A DNA stretch of 64,000 nucleotides from Arion vulgaris (taxonomy: Eukaryota > Mollusca > Gastropoda > Stylommatophora > Arionidae), in contig CM036755.1 in assembly GCA_020796225.1 (NCBI GenBank), forward strand, positions 11,577,994-11,641,993, given 5' to 3'. Positions 30,559 through 41,802 of the stretch are shown here, piece by piece (positions within the stretch are counted from its first letter, which is position 1; each line of letters begins with the position of its first letter). The position numbers and the translations under genes are program-made. A model generated the notes under the pieces. The model ran no database searches. It saw only the letters and a program-made list of their open reading frames with translations, and was not told where the DNA came from.

Positions 30559-30855
30559 GCAGTAGTTCACCAGAGTTCCATTACTCTGATTAAAAGATGG
30601 CACAGCTGTATGACATTGCAATAGTTCACCAAAGTTCCATTTCTCGAAGTAAACGATGGCACAGCTGTATGGCATTGCAATAGTTCACCAAAGTTCCATT
30701 TATCGGAGTAAAAGATGGCACAGCTGTATGACATTGCAATAGTTCACCAAAGTTCCATTTCTCGAGTAAAAGATGGCACAGCTGTATGACATTGCAATAG
30801 TTCACCAAAGTTCCATTTTTCGGAGTAAAAGATGGCACAGCTGTATGACATTGCA
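30559..30855. repeat. 59-bp minisatellite, 5 units
   Basis: Units of GCAATAGTTCACCAAAGTTC plus 39 bases. The first unit is the most diverged and one unit lacks a base (58). Confidence 0.92.
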
Positions 30856-30884
30856 ACAATCACCAGATTGAGTCAGTCAGACAG

Positions 30885-31325
30885 CTTGGTTTTTAATGAA
30901 CGTTCTGGAAGCTTATTCTGTGAATTGAGTCATCACGAAACGACTACATAGAACCTTCTGCTTCTTCTGCGATCAACCTCTGCTATGTGACTACTCCGGT
31001 ATGTGTTATTAACAGGGTTGTGCGCTTGATGTCTTTTGCAGTCCGCCATAGTTTGTTGTGAAGGGTTTTTGCTGTTGGCCAGATTTACATTCCTGCTCGG
31101 TTCAGGCTGAAGCAGTATTGCACGGTGCGCTTTGGGGACTTCTTTGGTGCTCCACATGTTCAAGCAGCTGAGCCACTGAGACTCATTCTATGAAGGTGTG
31201 CTCTGAGACGGCATTGTCCAGTTCTAAGTCTGAAGACTGTTGTCTGAGCATTTCTGTTTAGTGTATTTATGTTGTCGTGTTCTGTGTTGTATCCTCCGTT
31301 TCGTTTTCTCCACACAATTTAACAT
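30885..31325 (-). mobile_element. LINE with RNase H, far C-terminal fragment
   Basis: Minus-strand frames give AQTTVFRLRTGQCRLRAHLH, R-M-S-L-S-G-S-A-A-C-T-C-G-A-P, then in another frame NPVNNTYRSSHIAEVDRRRS. The F-R-L-R-T-G-x-C-R-L-x-x-H-L-H-R block followed by a C-x-C-G segment is the region after RNase H in I-clade/Jockey-like LINEs. A frame change and truncation show it is dead. Confidence 0.75.
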
Positions 31326-31849
31326 ATATACCAGTCATGAGGAATCCTTTATTCCAGGCTGAACAACCGAACCAAGCAACTAGTTTGTCAAACTTAAGGA
31401 CACATGTGATCTATTTACAATTTAAGTTTCTGACATTCTACATAAGACTTACATTTACATCCATAGTAGTTGTATAGTCCTACCTCTGTTGTCGAAATGT
31501 CATAGTCATATGTGAGATGTCATATCTTAGTAATTAGTCCATGATTCTTTTCTGAACTGATTCGGAACATGTCTTCAACGAAGTAAATTAAGTTTTGTCT
31601 CCACGTCGTTCACACACGAATTGTGTTTAGTCAGTAAACATGTGACGTAATCTCGAACTGACGACCCGATTAAACGGTATATTAACTTCAGTTCACAACA
31701 TCATAATTGTAGAGTTTCTAGAGTTTAAGAAGACACACATTGTATGAAAACCACACCCAAAGGAAATAGATCAGCTTGGCAGCTATATAGCGCACATTTT
31801 GACTGATCTAGATTGTGAGGATGGCAGATTCATTCATTTTTTTAATACA
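31326..31849. other. No identifiable feature
   Basis: AT-rich, no recognised repeat. Confidence 0.45.
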
Positions 31850-32105
31850 TTTTTAGTATACATATGAACAAACCCGACCGAAAGCATTGCAAAACAGGCA
31901 ATGTTTTTGAACCTGCAGGGAAAGAGGAGTAGGGGAAGGCCTAGACATACCTGGCAAAGAGAGCTAGAGACTGATATTAAAAGGATAGGTAAAAAATGGA
32001 AAGAATTGGAAAGGATGGCAGGAGAGAGGAAGAGATGGAAGAAGTTTGTTGAAGACTTGTGCTCCGTTGAGAGTTGAAATGTGAAGAAGAAGAAGAAGAT
32101 ATATA
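31850..32105 (+). mobile_element. LINE, C-terminal fragment (LINE-GA relative)
   Basis: AACCTGCAGGGAAAGAGGAG, GACATACCTGGCAAAGAGAG, ATTAAAAGGATAGG and AGAGAGGAAGAGATGGAAGA parallel the LINE-GA C-terminus (N-P-Q-G-x-R-x-x-G-R-P-R-x-T-W-R-R-D-L-E). It ends GAAGAAGAAGAAGA, so the tail differs. A minus-strand relative is at 37755-37935. Confidence 0.7.
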
Positions 32106-32339
32106 TGAACACTTGGTAAAATCGTGTAGCGGGTTTGATCTAATCCCGTAGTTTGCATACATTTGATGAAGGTTGAGACATACGATTATATATTAATATA
32201 GTTTATGTGGCATAACAATTTGCTGAGCTACTAGTATATGGAACTTAAAGAATTTGCTGGATTGGTCATATTATGGGATATCGTTGGGGTAGCCATACTA
32301 TTAGATGTTATTGATGCTGTCCGAATATGAGATATTGTT

Positions 32340-33238
32340 AGGACAGTCAGAACATGAAGTATTGTTGATGCTGTCCTAATATGAAGTCATGTTGATGCTG
32401 TCCTAATATGAAGTCATGTTGATGCTGTCCTAATATGAAGTCATGTTGATGCTGTCCTAATATGAAGTCATGTTGATGCTGTCCGAATACGAAGTCATGT
32501 TGATGCTGTCCGAATACGAAGTCATGTTGATGGTGTTGTCCGAATATGAAGTCATGTTGATGGTGTTGTCCTAATATGAAGTCATGTTAATGGTGTTGTC
32601 CGAATATGAAGTCATGTTGATGATGTTGTCTGAATATGAAGTCATGTTGATGGTGTTGTCCGAATATGAAGTCATGTTGATGGTGTTGTCCGAATATGAA
32701 GTCATGTTGATGGTGTTGTCCGAATTATGAAGTCATGTTGATGCTGTCCGAATATGAAGTCATGTTGATGCTGTCCGAATATGAAGTCATGTTGATGGTG
32801 TTGTCTGAATATGAAGTCATGTTGATGGTGTTGTCCGAATATGAAGTCATGTTGATGGTGTTGTCCGAATATGAAGTCATGTTGATGGTGTTGTCTGAAT
32901 ATGAAGTCATGTTGATGCTGTCCTAATATGAAGTCATGTTGATGGTGTTGTCCTAATATGAAGTCATGTTGATGGTGTTGTCCTAATATGAAGTCATGTT
33001 GATGGTGTTGTCTGAATATGAAGTCATGTTGATGGTGTTGTCCGAATATGAAGTCATGTTGATAGTGTTGTCTGAATATGAAGTCATGTTGATGCTGTTG
33101 TCTGAATATGAAGTCATGTTGATGCTGTCCTAATATGAAGTCATGTTGATGGTGTTGTCCGAATATGAAGTCATGTTGATGCTGTCCTAATATGAAGTCA
33201 TGTTGATGGTGTTGTCCTAATATGAAGTCATGTTGATG
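32340..33238. repeat. Mixed 27/30-bp minisatellite, about 31 units
   Basis: Two interleaved unit types: TGTTGATGCTGTCCTAATAT plus 7 bases (27 bp) and TGTTGATGGTGTTGTCCGAA plus 10 (30 bp). Both lengths are multiples of three, so short in-frame peptides appear on both strands (M-L-M-L-S-E-Y-E-V). One unit near 32725 has an extra T. Confidence 0.95.
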
Positions 33239-33509
33239 GACTATTATTACTGGGGTTGATTAATCATCTCTTGGACTCGTCAGTGATTCAACTTCAAGAA
33301 ACAATGTATCTTTCACAGAACATTAACAACGAAATGAAATCCCGTGAAATCATGTGATCCCGTGTGGTTTCCGAGGTAACGAAGTATAACAAATGTCTCC
33401 TTTCCTATAAAAAGTCAGTAGGGGGGTGTGGTGGGGGGTCGAGCGTGGAGCTGGCGATCCTATACTATCAAAAAAGCAAACAGGTACGTAAAGACAGGAA
33501 AAAAAACCA

Positions 33510-33590
33510 CACAGAAACTTCTAATTTGAGTGAAGATTTGTTGTCTCTGCCCTATGTGCACCTGGGAGGCCACGAGGACTGATGATGAAA
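33510..33590 (+). mobile_element. LINE 3' end, short fragment
   Basis: TCTGCCCTATGTGCACCTGG then GAGGCCACGAGGACTGATGA resembles the S-A-L-C-x-P-x-G-G-H-E-D stop seen at non-LTR C-termini, with a short (GAT)n tail. Too short for a firm family call. Confidence 0.45.
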
Positions 33591-33875
33591 TACACGTGTA
33601 TGTAGTCAAAATATATATATAGTGTATTAAACCTTAGATATTGCAACATTAAATGTACGATTGGCGTTATTTTAGTCTTTTTTTTATTTCTTATGATACT
33701 ATTATAAAGAAAGCTCACCATTGATGGAATACAGTAAACTATCAATATTTATATTCACTCAGACAAGTTTAGAACCCTCCCCAGGCAGGGTTGCGTGACG
33801 CCATGGGAGCAGGTGGTGGATGAGTGACGGAGCAGCCGACAGGGTGTCAATGGTTATGGTCTCAAAACTCACGAT

Positions 33876-34137
33876 TCGCCCGTGTGGTGCCGAGGCCCGC
33901 AAGGGAAGCAAAGAATAATACCACTGCAAACTACAAGGCATGTCGTAAGAGGCGACTGATGTAGGACCTAGGAAGCTACCCTAGTAAATAAAAAGTATCG
34001 CAAAAATCGGATGTGCAGGCCAGGCCTACTTGTAGGCGCATAACTGGCACAACGTACAATCGCTCTTAGGCTCAGATCACATACAAATCACACAGAGTGG
34101 TTAACAAGTGGTCGATATGGAGTGTTCAAAGACGAAG
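33876..34137 (+). mobile_element. SINE-A with 12-bp target duplication
   Basis: AAAACTCACGAT is present at 33864-33875 and 34138-34149, its last A's merging with the (GAA)n tail. The element runs from CGCCCGTGTGGTGCCGAGGC to GAGTGTTCAAAGACGAAG. It contains a small AGGCC duplication near 34020. Confidence 0.9.
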
Positions 34138-34424
34138 AAAACTCACGATGTTAGACAGATGATGTCTGTAATAGAGACAGTGTCTGCGGTCATGCAACAG
34201 TTTGGTTACTGCCAAGAAGGACAGCAATGGCAGACTACCTTCCAAGAAAATGCCTAGATAATCATAATAGTAATATGGAAATTCCGGACAAAGTTCTGCT
34301 CCGTACAAGCTATTTCTTGAAGATGATGATGATGATAGACAGGTACAAATGTAATATTGGCAATGTTTATGTTAGTACACGTTAGAACTAACACATGGAA
34401 GATATCGAGCCTTATCCAGTAGTA

Positions 34425-34505
34425 TACAGTTGAATGCCACAAAGAACTGGTGTCGTTGGTTGCTAGTTACCACACGCTGAGAGAGAGACATATACTAGGG
34501 AGTAG
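34425..34505 (+). mobile_element. LINE-RNH tail fragment
   Basis: CACAAAGAACTGGTGTCGTT and CCACACGCTGAGAGAG match 56405-56450, the region just after RNase H in LINE-RNH. Confidence 0.55.
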
Positions 34506-34544
34506 ATTGAAGTAGTTATAGAATAATTGGTTGGATGTAAGGTG

Positions 34545-34768
34545 TCACAAGGCGAAGGATTGACTTCATTGCACCGGGTTTCACCATCCGTCCCTGTCGG
34601 TAGAGATGACACGCCATCTATCGAGCATGTTGCACAAAGCACGAACTCCGTAGTTCCGGCAACAATCCTAGGGATCTCGTTAAATTGCACATGTGTCTCG
34701 GTTCGGATTTGAACCTACAACCTTCAGTACGACCAGGAAAACATCTTAACTACTTCGCCATTGAGATC
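34545..34768 (-). mobile_element. SINE-C, best-preserved tRNA-like head
   Basis: On the minus strand it begins TTGGGATCTCAATGGCGAAG, with box A GGCGAAGTAGTTAAG and box B GGTTCAAATCC at canonical spacing, followed by the SINE-C body (GCGTGTCATCTCTACCGACA) and the end GGTGCAATGAAGTCAATCCT. The head folds roughly as a tRNA, but no intact acceptor stem is seen. Confidence 0.82.
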
Positions 34769-34794
34769 CCAAACTATACAGTTGAACCCCACAA

Positions 34795-35060
34795 ACTTGA
34801 CTTACTTGATTTAAGTCTTCTTCGCTTCTCGCGGAACATTTGATCTTTTTGACATTTGTGGACAGTTGCTCGCCACTTTTCCCGGTCTCTGGCTGTTTAC
34901 TTTAGGACTTCTATGATAGTCCAGCATCCTCCAATTCTTCAAAAAGACTCGCACTCCAGGTCTATTAGGTACGTCTCCTTTTCTTTTTCCTTGCGGGTTC
35001 TACTCAAGTGATTGTGTCACAAACGTAACGGTCGCCAAAGCAGTGTTTGTTGTTGTTAGG
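34795..35060 (-). mobile_element. LINE, C-terminal fragment
   Basis: Minus-strand reading gives ARDREKWRATVHKCQKDQMF, the A-R-D-R-x-K-W-R end of a non-LTR ORF2, preceded by R-T-R-K-E-K-E-K. No close sister in the window. Confidence 0.65.
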
Positions 35061-35257
35061 GCACAGTGAGTTGGTAACGTTTGATTTGGGTAACATAGGC
35101 TGTGTATTCCTTCAGATACTTATTTGTATTTAGGGAAGAACTAATTTATCAAGTCTAACTTCCCAGTAGAAATATTTCTAAATACATGCATGTGCGAGAG
35201 CTGCAGTAGCGTCGATATTAAACTCGCTTCGTCGCAGTGATCTGATGGAATGGCTTA

Positions 35258-35368
35258 CTTGTAGACTCAACTGGCACAACGTACAATCGCTCTTATGCTC
35301 ATATCACATACACATCACAAAGAGTGGTTAAACAAGTGGTAGATATGGGGCGTTTGAAGAAGAAGTGA
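35258..35368 (+). mobile_element. SINE-A, 5'-truncated
   Basis: ACTTGTAGACTCAACTGGCA, CAACGTACAATCGCTCTTAT and GGGGCGTTTGAAGAAGAAG are the last 110 bases of the family. Confidence 0.75.
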
Positions 35369-35369
35369 A

Positions 35370-35550
35370 CTCGCTTATAAGGTGCGTGGTCCGGGTTCAA
35401 GTCACCATTGGACGTGGAATATTTATGTGTACCAGGAAAAGCACTGATAAGTAAAGGCTGCTGACGTGATGTTGATCATATCACCCAACGTATGACGATG
35501 GTCAATGAAAAATACAGGCCTAACACCGTACTTTCTCAGTAGCTCTCAAT
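35370..35550 (+). mobile_element. SINE-J
   Basis: CCGGGTTCAAGTCACC (box B), GTAAAGGCTGCTGACGTGAT, GATCATATCACCCAACG and AATACAGGCCTAACACCGTA match 908-1110. It ends near TCAATCAATCAAG. It joins the SINE-A end without a gap. Confidence 0.65.
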
Positions 35551-35554
35551 CAAT

Positions 35555-35985
35555 CAAGTACCATGTCTGTCGGCGTAGGCGATCATGTCTCTCTACAACT
35601 CTCCCTGCTTGGGGCATGTAATCAATTCTGACGTCGAACCATGATGTCAGACCATCCAACATCTTCTCCCTCTATCTTCCACGATCTCTCCTTCCTGAAT
35701 TTTACCTGTAGTCACCAAATGTTCTAAACGTTCTCTTCGGATTATATGCCCGAAGAACCTTGATTGTCGGATTCTTATTCTTTTGATGCGGTTTCTTTGT
35801 GTGCAGACCTCATCATTTGTTGTCTTCACTGTCCATGGAAAATTCAGCATTCATCTGTAAAACCACATCTCTTTGGCTTCCATTAATCTTATTGATTGTT
35901 TGTTCATTGTCCATGATTCGCTGCCATACATAAGTATTGGTTCAATATAGCATTGGAAATACTCGTTTTCACAATGCCATTGATA
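35555..35985 (-). mobile_element. LINE-ATG, C-terminal fragment
   Basis: Minus-strand chain: MLNFPWTVKTTNDEVCTQRN, RIRQSRFFGHIIRRERLEHL and V-T-T-G-K-I-Q-E. It is colinear with 45655-46030 (-), 40105-40555 (+) and 55070-55530 (-). The R-F-F-G-H-I-x-R motif is a variant of the common non-LTR C-terminal block. Confidence 0.82.
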
Positions 35986-36312
35986 GTATAACTATACGTA
36001 TGAAAAATAATTACTTACTTTGATTGTACATGCATGTGCGTATTTGAATTCTCAATGGAAAAAAACAAGTGATATAATTACAGACGTTATTTGATGCTAG
36101 ACACTCTGATACGGTAGACTGAGAAGTCTATACGGTTTAGTTATAAGATTTCATACCACCATCTGTGATGTATGATCTGTTAGATCTAATATAACTAGTA
36201 ACAGAAGCTGACTGCAGAGTTGAGAACAGATGTCCAGAAGTAACAGTATAATATTCAAACAGGCGTAGCTAGTCAGAGTGTTGTAGAAAAATCATGCAAC
36301 AGCTGCAATCAG
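35986..36312. other. No identifiable feature
   Basis: AT-rich, no recognised repeat. Confidence 0.45.
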
Positions 36313-36565
36313 GGCTAACACATTCACCCGTGTGTTGCCGGGGCTAGCAAAGGGAGCAAAGAATAGTAACACTGCGATATACAATGCATGTCGTAAGAGG
36401 TGACTGAGGTAGGGGCCTAGGAAAGCTAGCCTAGTAAATAAAAGCCACGTAGAAATTGAAAGTGCTGATCTACTTGTAGGCGCATAACTGGCACAACGTA
36501 TAATCGCTCTTAGGCTCGGATCACATACAATGGTCGATATGTAACGTTCGAAGAAGAAGAAGAAT
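36313..36565 (+). mobile_element. SINE-A
   Basis: TCACCCGTGTGTTGCCGGGG, GCATGTCGTAAGAGGTGACT, GAAAGCTAGCCTAGTAAATA, CACAACGTATAATCGCTCTT and GTTCGAAGAAGAAGAAG. A stretch between CACATACAA and TGGTCGATAT is deleted relative to other copies. Confidence 0.8.
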
Positions 36566-36638
36566 GATCAACATATTGAGACAGCTAGTCCTGTTTCAGT
36601 ACATGTATCATATACAACACTTACAACAATAACTATAT

Positions 36639-37088
36639 TGATGGATTGATGATATGAGCATCATCATTGCACTTCGGTGAGTAACCATCATCGTGTGTGT
36701 GCTACCATATCTTTCTTACACAGAAACATCTCAGTTGCAGTGCACGAACTCCGTAGCACCGGCGAGGGTTCCGATATAATTTTGAAGATGGTGACGATAT
36801 TTTTGTAGGAATTTATTTACAATTTTTTTGTAATGAATTTTGCCAGGGCAGTGGATTTCCAGCATGCTCTTTTCGATTTGAACTGCCAAGGGTTCTTTTA
36901 CGTGCTCAGATTGAACACCGGACCTACGTTTTATCGTCCGTCTCCGAAAGGACTAGGAACTCGATCTCACCTACACTGAGATTAAGGATCTCTTGAAAAA
37001 TATCCAGATGGTTCCACGAGGTAGCGAACCTGGTACCTTTGACACAAGAGACGATCATCTAACCTCTACTACGCCACATAAACCCCTA
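36639..37088 (-). mobile_element. SINE-D
   Basis: It starts with the inverted tail ATTGATGGATTGATGA and shows GCACTTCGGTGAGTAACCAT, CACCGGCGAGGGTTCCGA, GGGTTCTTTTACGTGCTCAG and, at its other end, CGAACCTGGTACCTTTGACA and the head region with CTCTACTACGCCACAT. Full-length, minus strand. Confidence 0.85.
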
Positions 37089-37502
37089 CATTGTGATATA
37101 TATATAAATATACCTGCCATCAATATTGAAATATACTCCTCAAGAGATTGACATAGAATGTGCACTTGTTGGGTTTCTAGTTTCAGCCTACTGTTGTAGT
37201 GTGAGTAGTAGGAGAGAATCTGCTGGGTTTTTCCCCACCTCAAGTCAGACCGGAATGTGTCCCTACATTATTTCCTGTCACCGTGTCACTTAATGGGCCG
37301 GCCACACAAGGACACATAACCTAGCTCTCCTCTCTTGTGAATTATTTTAAGATGCATCAACATACAGACCAAATTACATGTGACGTCCTGATCACAGCCA
37401 AGGTTATATGACGTCAAAGGTTTTCACATTATTTTTTCCTTCTTCATCTACTGTTTCAGTGGTTCCAAACATTTTCGAATTGCGACTGCCTTTTTGTAAT
37501 CA
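37089..37502. other. No identifiable feature
   Basis: No recognised repeat; short frames only. Confidence 0.45.
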
Positions 37503-37732
37503 TTCCTTGCGTCTGTCGAATGAATTAGAACGCGGCTCCAATGTGGGGGACCCGTGTTCAATTCACGGTAAGGCCAAGGATATTTTTCTATTGTGGGCAT
37601 AAATGACAAATCATAACCTGAACATCTTAGCGGCTACTGCACTAGCCATGCGGACATTAAATTCTTCAATCTCACGTCCAACCTGTCCAACAACGCAATA
37701 AAAAGTGATACTACAGGCAGTAACTACCTATT
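37503..37732 (+). mobile_element. SINE-G, near full length
   Basis: The head GCGTCTGTCGAATGAATTAG and box B CGTGTTCAATTCACGG are followed by GTAAGGCCAAGGATATTTTT, a body with AACCTGAACATCTTAGCGG and an end with GTGATACTACAGGCAG. It is colinear with 48926-49150. Confidence 0.75.
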
Positions 37733-37754
37733 TTAATCTCTTTACGTCTCGACT

Positions 37755-37935
37755 CCCAACACAGTTTTCAACAAACTTCTTCCAGCTCTTCCTCTCTCTC
37801 TTGCTATCCCTTCCAATTCCTTCCACGTCTTGCATATCCATTTAATATCAGTCTACAGCTGCTCTCTATCCATATATTTCTAGGCATTCCCCGACTCATC
37901 TTTCACTGCGGGTTCCACAATAATGTATGTCTTGC
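37755..37935 (-). mobile_element. LINE, C-terminal fragment (LINE-GA relative)
   Basis: TTCAACAAACTTCTTCCAGC, CTATCCCTTCCAATTCCTTC and CTAGGCATTCCCCGACTC, with TGCGGGTTCCA further on, are the reverse complement of the 31850-32060 fragment. Confidence 0.7.
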
Positions 37936-38042
37936 AATGCTTTTATAATAACTAAGTAAACTGCGTGGTCCCTTCTCCGTGACATCACTCCAGCTCAATG
38001 ACATTTGCGCACACATATTGGTTTTGTATATTGTAAAGAAAA

Positions 38043-38296
38043 CATTCTTCTTCTTCCAACGCTCATATCGACCACTTGTTAACCACTCCGTGTAATTTGT
38101 ATGTGATCTCAGCCTAAGAGCACGTTGTGCCAGTTATACGCCTACAAGTAGGCTAGCACATCCGATTTCTGCGATGCTTTTATTTACTAGGGTAGCTTCC
38201 TAAGTCCTACATCAATCGCCTCTTACGACATGCCTTGTAGATCGCAGTAGTGTTATCTTTTGCTTCGTTTGCGGACCCCGGCACCACGCGGGCGAA
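38043..38296 (-). mobile_element. SINE-A
   Basis: TTCTTCTTCCAACGCTCATA, GCACGTTGTGCCAGTTATAC, ACATCCGATTTCTGCGATGC, CGCCTCTTACGACATGCC and GCACCACGCGGGCG are in family order. About ten bases before ACGTTGTGCC are missing. Confidence 0.82.
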
Positions 38297-38705
38297 GACA
38301 AATTACAATAATTATGAGAACCCCTCAGATTCTCATTCAGTTTACCTCTAGATTCCTCTATTGACACTGCAGACATTGTCAAACATGACTATTCTTCTAT
38401 CACTTACTTCACAATACCAGTGTTGCAGTCTGAATGCAAATACCTGAATATTGTCATCAAATTGTATCAAGTTTCCTGCTACTGAAGTTGTATCTTACGT
38501 ATAGTGTCGCGTCTTGCAGGCTGGGAACCACTGCTGTATTTCATGCTAGTGCTACATGCGTTACAGATTCAATCAAATTAACTGTGTTATAACACATATC
38601 AAGGACACATGTGTCAGATTCTAGGCAGAAAACCTATAAAGAAAGTTCACAAAGCATGTTGTCATATGTTCACCATTAGCAGTCAATATGTGAATGATAT
38701 GTGAT
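38297..38705. other. No identifiable feature
   Basis: No recognised repeat. Confidence 0.45.
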
Positions 38706-39148
38706 TCGGGATCTTTGTGGCGTAGAGGTTAGGTGCTTGTCTCTCGTGCCAAAGGTACCACGTTCGCTTCCTCGTGAAGCAATCTGGACATTTTCCTGAG
38801 ATCCCTGTTCTCAGTGTAGGTGAGATCGAGTTCCTAGTCCTATCGGAGACAGACGATAAAACGTAGGACCCGGTGTTCAATTTTAGCACGTAAAAGAACC
38901 ATTGGCAGTTCAAAATTGAGAAGAGCAGGCTGGAAAGCAGCTGCCCCTGGCAAAATTCATTAAAAAAAATTTTTTTTTTTAAATTCCTACAAAAATATTT
39001 TAACTATCTTCAAAATTGCATCGGGGACCCTCGCCGGTGGTACGGAGTTTGTGCACTGCAGCTGAGATCTTCCTGTGTAAGAAAGAAATCGGAGCACACA
39101 TGGTTATTCACCGAAGTGCAATGATGATGGCCCTATCAATCAATCATG
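38706..39148 (+). mobile_element. SINE-D, near full length
   Basis: GGGATCTTTGTGGCGTAGAG, CCACGTTCGCTTCCTCG, CTCAGTGTAGGTGAGATCGA, GAACCATTGGCAGTTCAAAA, GGGGACCCTCGCCGGTGGTA and the end CCTATCAATCAATCATG. It is colinear with 29933-30375. Confidence 0.87.
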
Positions 39149-39404
39149 TGAATGATAAATATGAGAATGGTCGCCACTAGCGAAGTTGATAACAGACAGT
39201 GCTGTGGACAGTCCGGGGTTTGAGGTCAGCGTGGGCCAAACATTTTGGGTGTATACGCAGTAAGTGGTTTGACTACAGGAAACCTTCATTCTTTACTTGG
39301 AAATCTAAATTACAACTACTCCATATATTGGGTCCTCCACGTGAAATATATATATATACACACATACATCCTACAAAACCTGCATATCGTGGAGCATTGG
39401 GCTC

Positions 39405-39665
39405 ATAAATAACATGTCTTGGAAGATGACAGATTTTGAGCACATTAAACGTCACAGTGGTTTAGAGAGAACGGTAATGGAAGAGGCATGGTTCCTGAAG
39501 TATGTGGCATGGGAACAACTAAGATGAAGGTGGAGCAGGACATCAAAGAAACATTGAACATGACGCTGGAAGAGGCGAGAGAACTTGCAAGTGACAGAGA
39601 GTTTTTCAGATGGGCTGTGATGAGCGCGACGTTCCGCAAGGGGCATGCTACTGCTTGAACGAATA
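39405..39665 (+). mobile_element. LINE, C-terminal fragment
   Basis: A frame gives NMTLEEARELASDREFFRWA followed by V-M-S-A-T-F-R-K-G-H-A-T-A and stop. This L-E-E-A-R-x-L-A-x-D-R end with A-T-F-R-x-G-H-A-T is a known non-LTR C-terminus. No sister in the window. Confidence 0.75.
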
Positions 39666-39671
39666 TATATA

Positions 39672-39895
39672 TAGTTAGTTAGTTTGTTCCTTTCGTGACA
39701 AAGTCGGCACATAGGGCAGAGCTTTTAAATCTCCATGTGATGCGGTTCGTTGCTAGCAGTTGGAGATCTTGTATGGTTTTACATCCCAATAGTTTACTTT
39801 CTTGTTGGATGGTTCTTCGAAGAGTGGTCTTTGGTCTTCCACGTTTTCTTTTCCCAACTGGTGACCACATAAGGACTTGTTGATTTAGTCTCTTT

Positions 39896-39900
<5 letters not shown>
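39672..39900 (-). mobile_element. LINE-ACTA, C-terminal fragment
   Basis: Minus-strand chain: [20 protein letters not shown], then [13 protein letters not shown] and [16 protein letters not shown], stop, and (TAAC)n. The 2515-2685 copy matches it on the plus strand. Confidence 0.82.
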
Positions 39901-40052
<152 letters not shown>

Positions 40053-40104
40053 GTAACTCTGCGCGTAAAGCCTGAACCTGTTTTTTAATGTCCCAAACCA
40101 ACCA

Positions 40105-40555
40105 TATTACGGTCGTGACATTATTTACACGTAATAACATACTACATAGAACCAATACTGACATACGGATGCGAGTCATGGACAATAAACAAACAGATCG
40201 AAAATCTCTGGAGGCCACAGAGATATGGTTTTACAGAAGAAAGATGAGAATCCCATGGACTGCTAAAATAGCAAATTTTGAGGTGCTGAATGAGATCAAG
40301 ACATAGAGAAAACTTATCATCAATATAAGAAAGAGGCAGTCATCATTTTTCAGACATGTGATGAGGAGGGAGGTTTAGAACACATTGTAACAACTGGTAA
40401 AATCGAGGGTAGACGAGACAGAGAGAGAAAATTTTAGATAGCCTGACTTCATGGCACGGTAGAGCGTCAACATCGGAGTTGATAGCAAACACCAAAGATA
40501 GAGATTTGTGGAGATCCATGATCGCTTACGCCAGCCGGCACGGCACCTGATGATG
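40105..40555 (+). mobile_element. LINE-ATG, C-terminal fragment
   Basis: Chain: [40 protein letters not shown] and, after frame breaks, I-L-D-S-L-T-S-W-H-G-R and LIANTKDRDLWRSMIAYASR-H-G-T, with a short (GAT)n tail. The W-T-I-N-K / I-P-W-T / D-x-W-R-S-M order is typical for this LINE group. Confidence 0.82.
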
Positions 40556-40859
40556 ATGACATAACATACATACGACCTTGCCATTGAAGCAACTGCCTAG
40601 TTCTGTTTGTCTGAAATAGTGCACATTCTATGCAACCAGAGCAGCCACATACCACACATGCCTCATTTTGCAGCGGTGTCATTCTCGCTCCAATTCATTG
40701 ACGAGCCGACAACTCGAACTAAAGACCAGTTCCTAGAGTTCTTTTAACAAAAATTCTTTGCAAGTTCTATCGTTTTACGCGCATACTGGAAACATTTACT
40801 TTATTTTAAGCACTCCTCACATTTATTTTATACATATTTTATTTGTCCAAGTTGTATCT
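40556..40859. other. No identifiable feature
   Basis: Unassigned sequence. Confidence 0.45.
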
Positions 40860-41045
40860 TCATTCTTCTTTTGTCGTCACTCTGCTAAGGGTTGTTGCCC
40901 AGTGTCGTGGTTTTCTGTTTTTGTCTTGAGCTGTTCTGGTGGCTTGTGTGATTGTTATTTTTGCTCTTTGACAGCATTCTGCTATGCCATCTAACCATTT
41001 TTTTTCGTAGTCTTCCTCTCGCCTTCTTTCTTGGTGTTGTATATC
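40860..41045 (-). mobile_element. LINE-GAA, 3' end with C-terminal codons
   Basis: Minus-strand reading gives GRLRKKWLDGIAECCQRANI, T-I-T-Q-A-T-R-T-A-Q-D, then CACGACACTGGGCAACAACC and GACGACAAAAGAAG. It is colinear with 42862-43420 and 13878-13976. Confidence 0.8.
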
Positions 41046-41354
41046 AAAGAGAAAACAGAACAGGAACTTTTAATGGTTTTTGTTGTCATCGAGGCTGTCA
41101 CATTAATGATGCTGTCACATTAATGACAGCCATGTGCTAACAGTTTCAGAAGTTATACGGCTGGTTCCTAATATACGTCTATAGCATTTTGTTCTGCTTA
41201 TTCTTCTTCTGCAAACGCCCCATATCATGCCCTGAACAATGACCTGAGTACTGAAGTAGTTCGACTAGAGAAGATAGTTGAAATAAATCATGCCGCCAGG
41301 AGAAAGCAGCTACTCATACCAAATCTATCTATAGACTATCACGTGACTAACAAT
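41046..41354. other. Unassigned, small direct repeat
   Basis: GCTGTCACATTAATGA occurs twice in a row at about 41094-41128. A 35-base SINE-A-like scrap (TTCTTCTTCTGCAAACGCCC) is at 41200-41228. Confidence 0.45.
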
Positions 41355-41447
41355 GTCTTTCTTCTTCTTAGAACGCTCCATATCAACCACTCTGTGGGAT
41401 TTGTATGTAATCAGAACCTAAGAGCGATTGTACGTTGTGCCAGTTAT

Positions 41448-41802
41448 TATTTTCCCGATCCAGAAGCATTTAGAGCCAATGGCGGCTCGTTATTAGGGGC
41501 CAGTGGGGCCGGGCCCCAGCAAAAATAATGTGTAACGTGTATTTATTATTTAATACATTAAAATATAACCTAACCTAAAAGCATGATTTTTCTGAAAATT
41601 GGTGTCTGACCCCACCAACAAATATGAGCACGAGCCGCCACTGACTTGAACCATGAAAATCGTAATCCTTCGGTTCGGTGCCACGAACACCGTAAATCTG
41701 GAGAACCTGTGGCTTTTCTGCCAGCCCGCGGAATTGAACCGCACTCACAGGGGAACTGTCACTCGTTGTCCAACGCGCTACAAACACTCTGGACAGACGG
41801 GC
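41448..41802 (-). mobile_element. SINE-F inside SINE-A, itself split by a MITE
   Basis: The 12-bp target duplication is TGTGCCAGTTAT. The minus-strand reading starts with the tRNA-like head (GTTTGTAGCGCGTTGGACAA) and GGTTCAATTCCGCGGGCTGG, and ends CTTCTGGATCGGG near 41453. The MITE at 41477-41643 divides it near CACTTGAGC. Confidence 0.9.
41477..41643. mobile_element. 167-bp hAT-like MITE inside SINE-F
   Basis: The left end is CAATGGCGGCTCGTTATTAG. The right end inverted is CAGTGGCGGCTCGTGCTCAT. The SINE-F consensus at the site reads ACTTGAGC; the flanks here are TTTAGAGC and ACTTGAAC, a decayed 8-bp duplication. The inside is AT-rich with GC-rich subterminal blocks. CAGTGGCGGCTCG ends are typical of hAT MITEs. 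Confidence 0.85.

Noticed and set aside
34690..34768. tRNA gene on the minus strand
   Set aside because: A and B boxes are good, but the segment continues into the SINE-C body and no closed acceptor stem is present.
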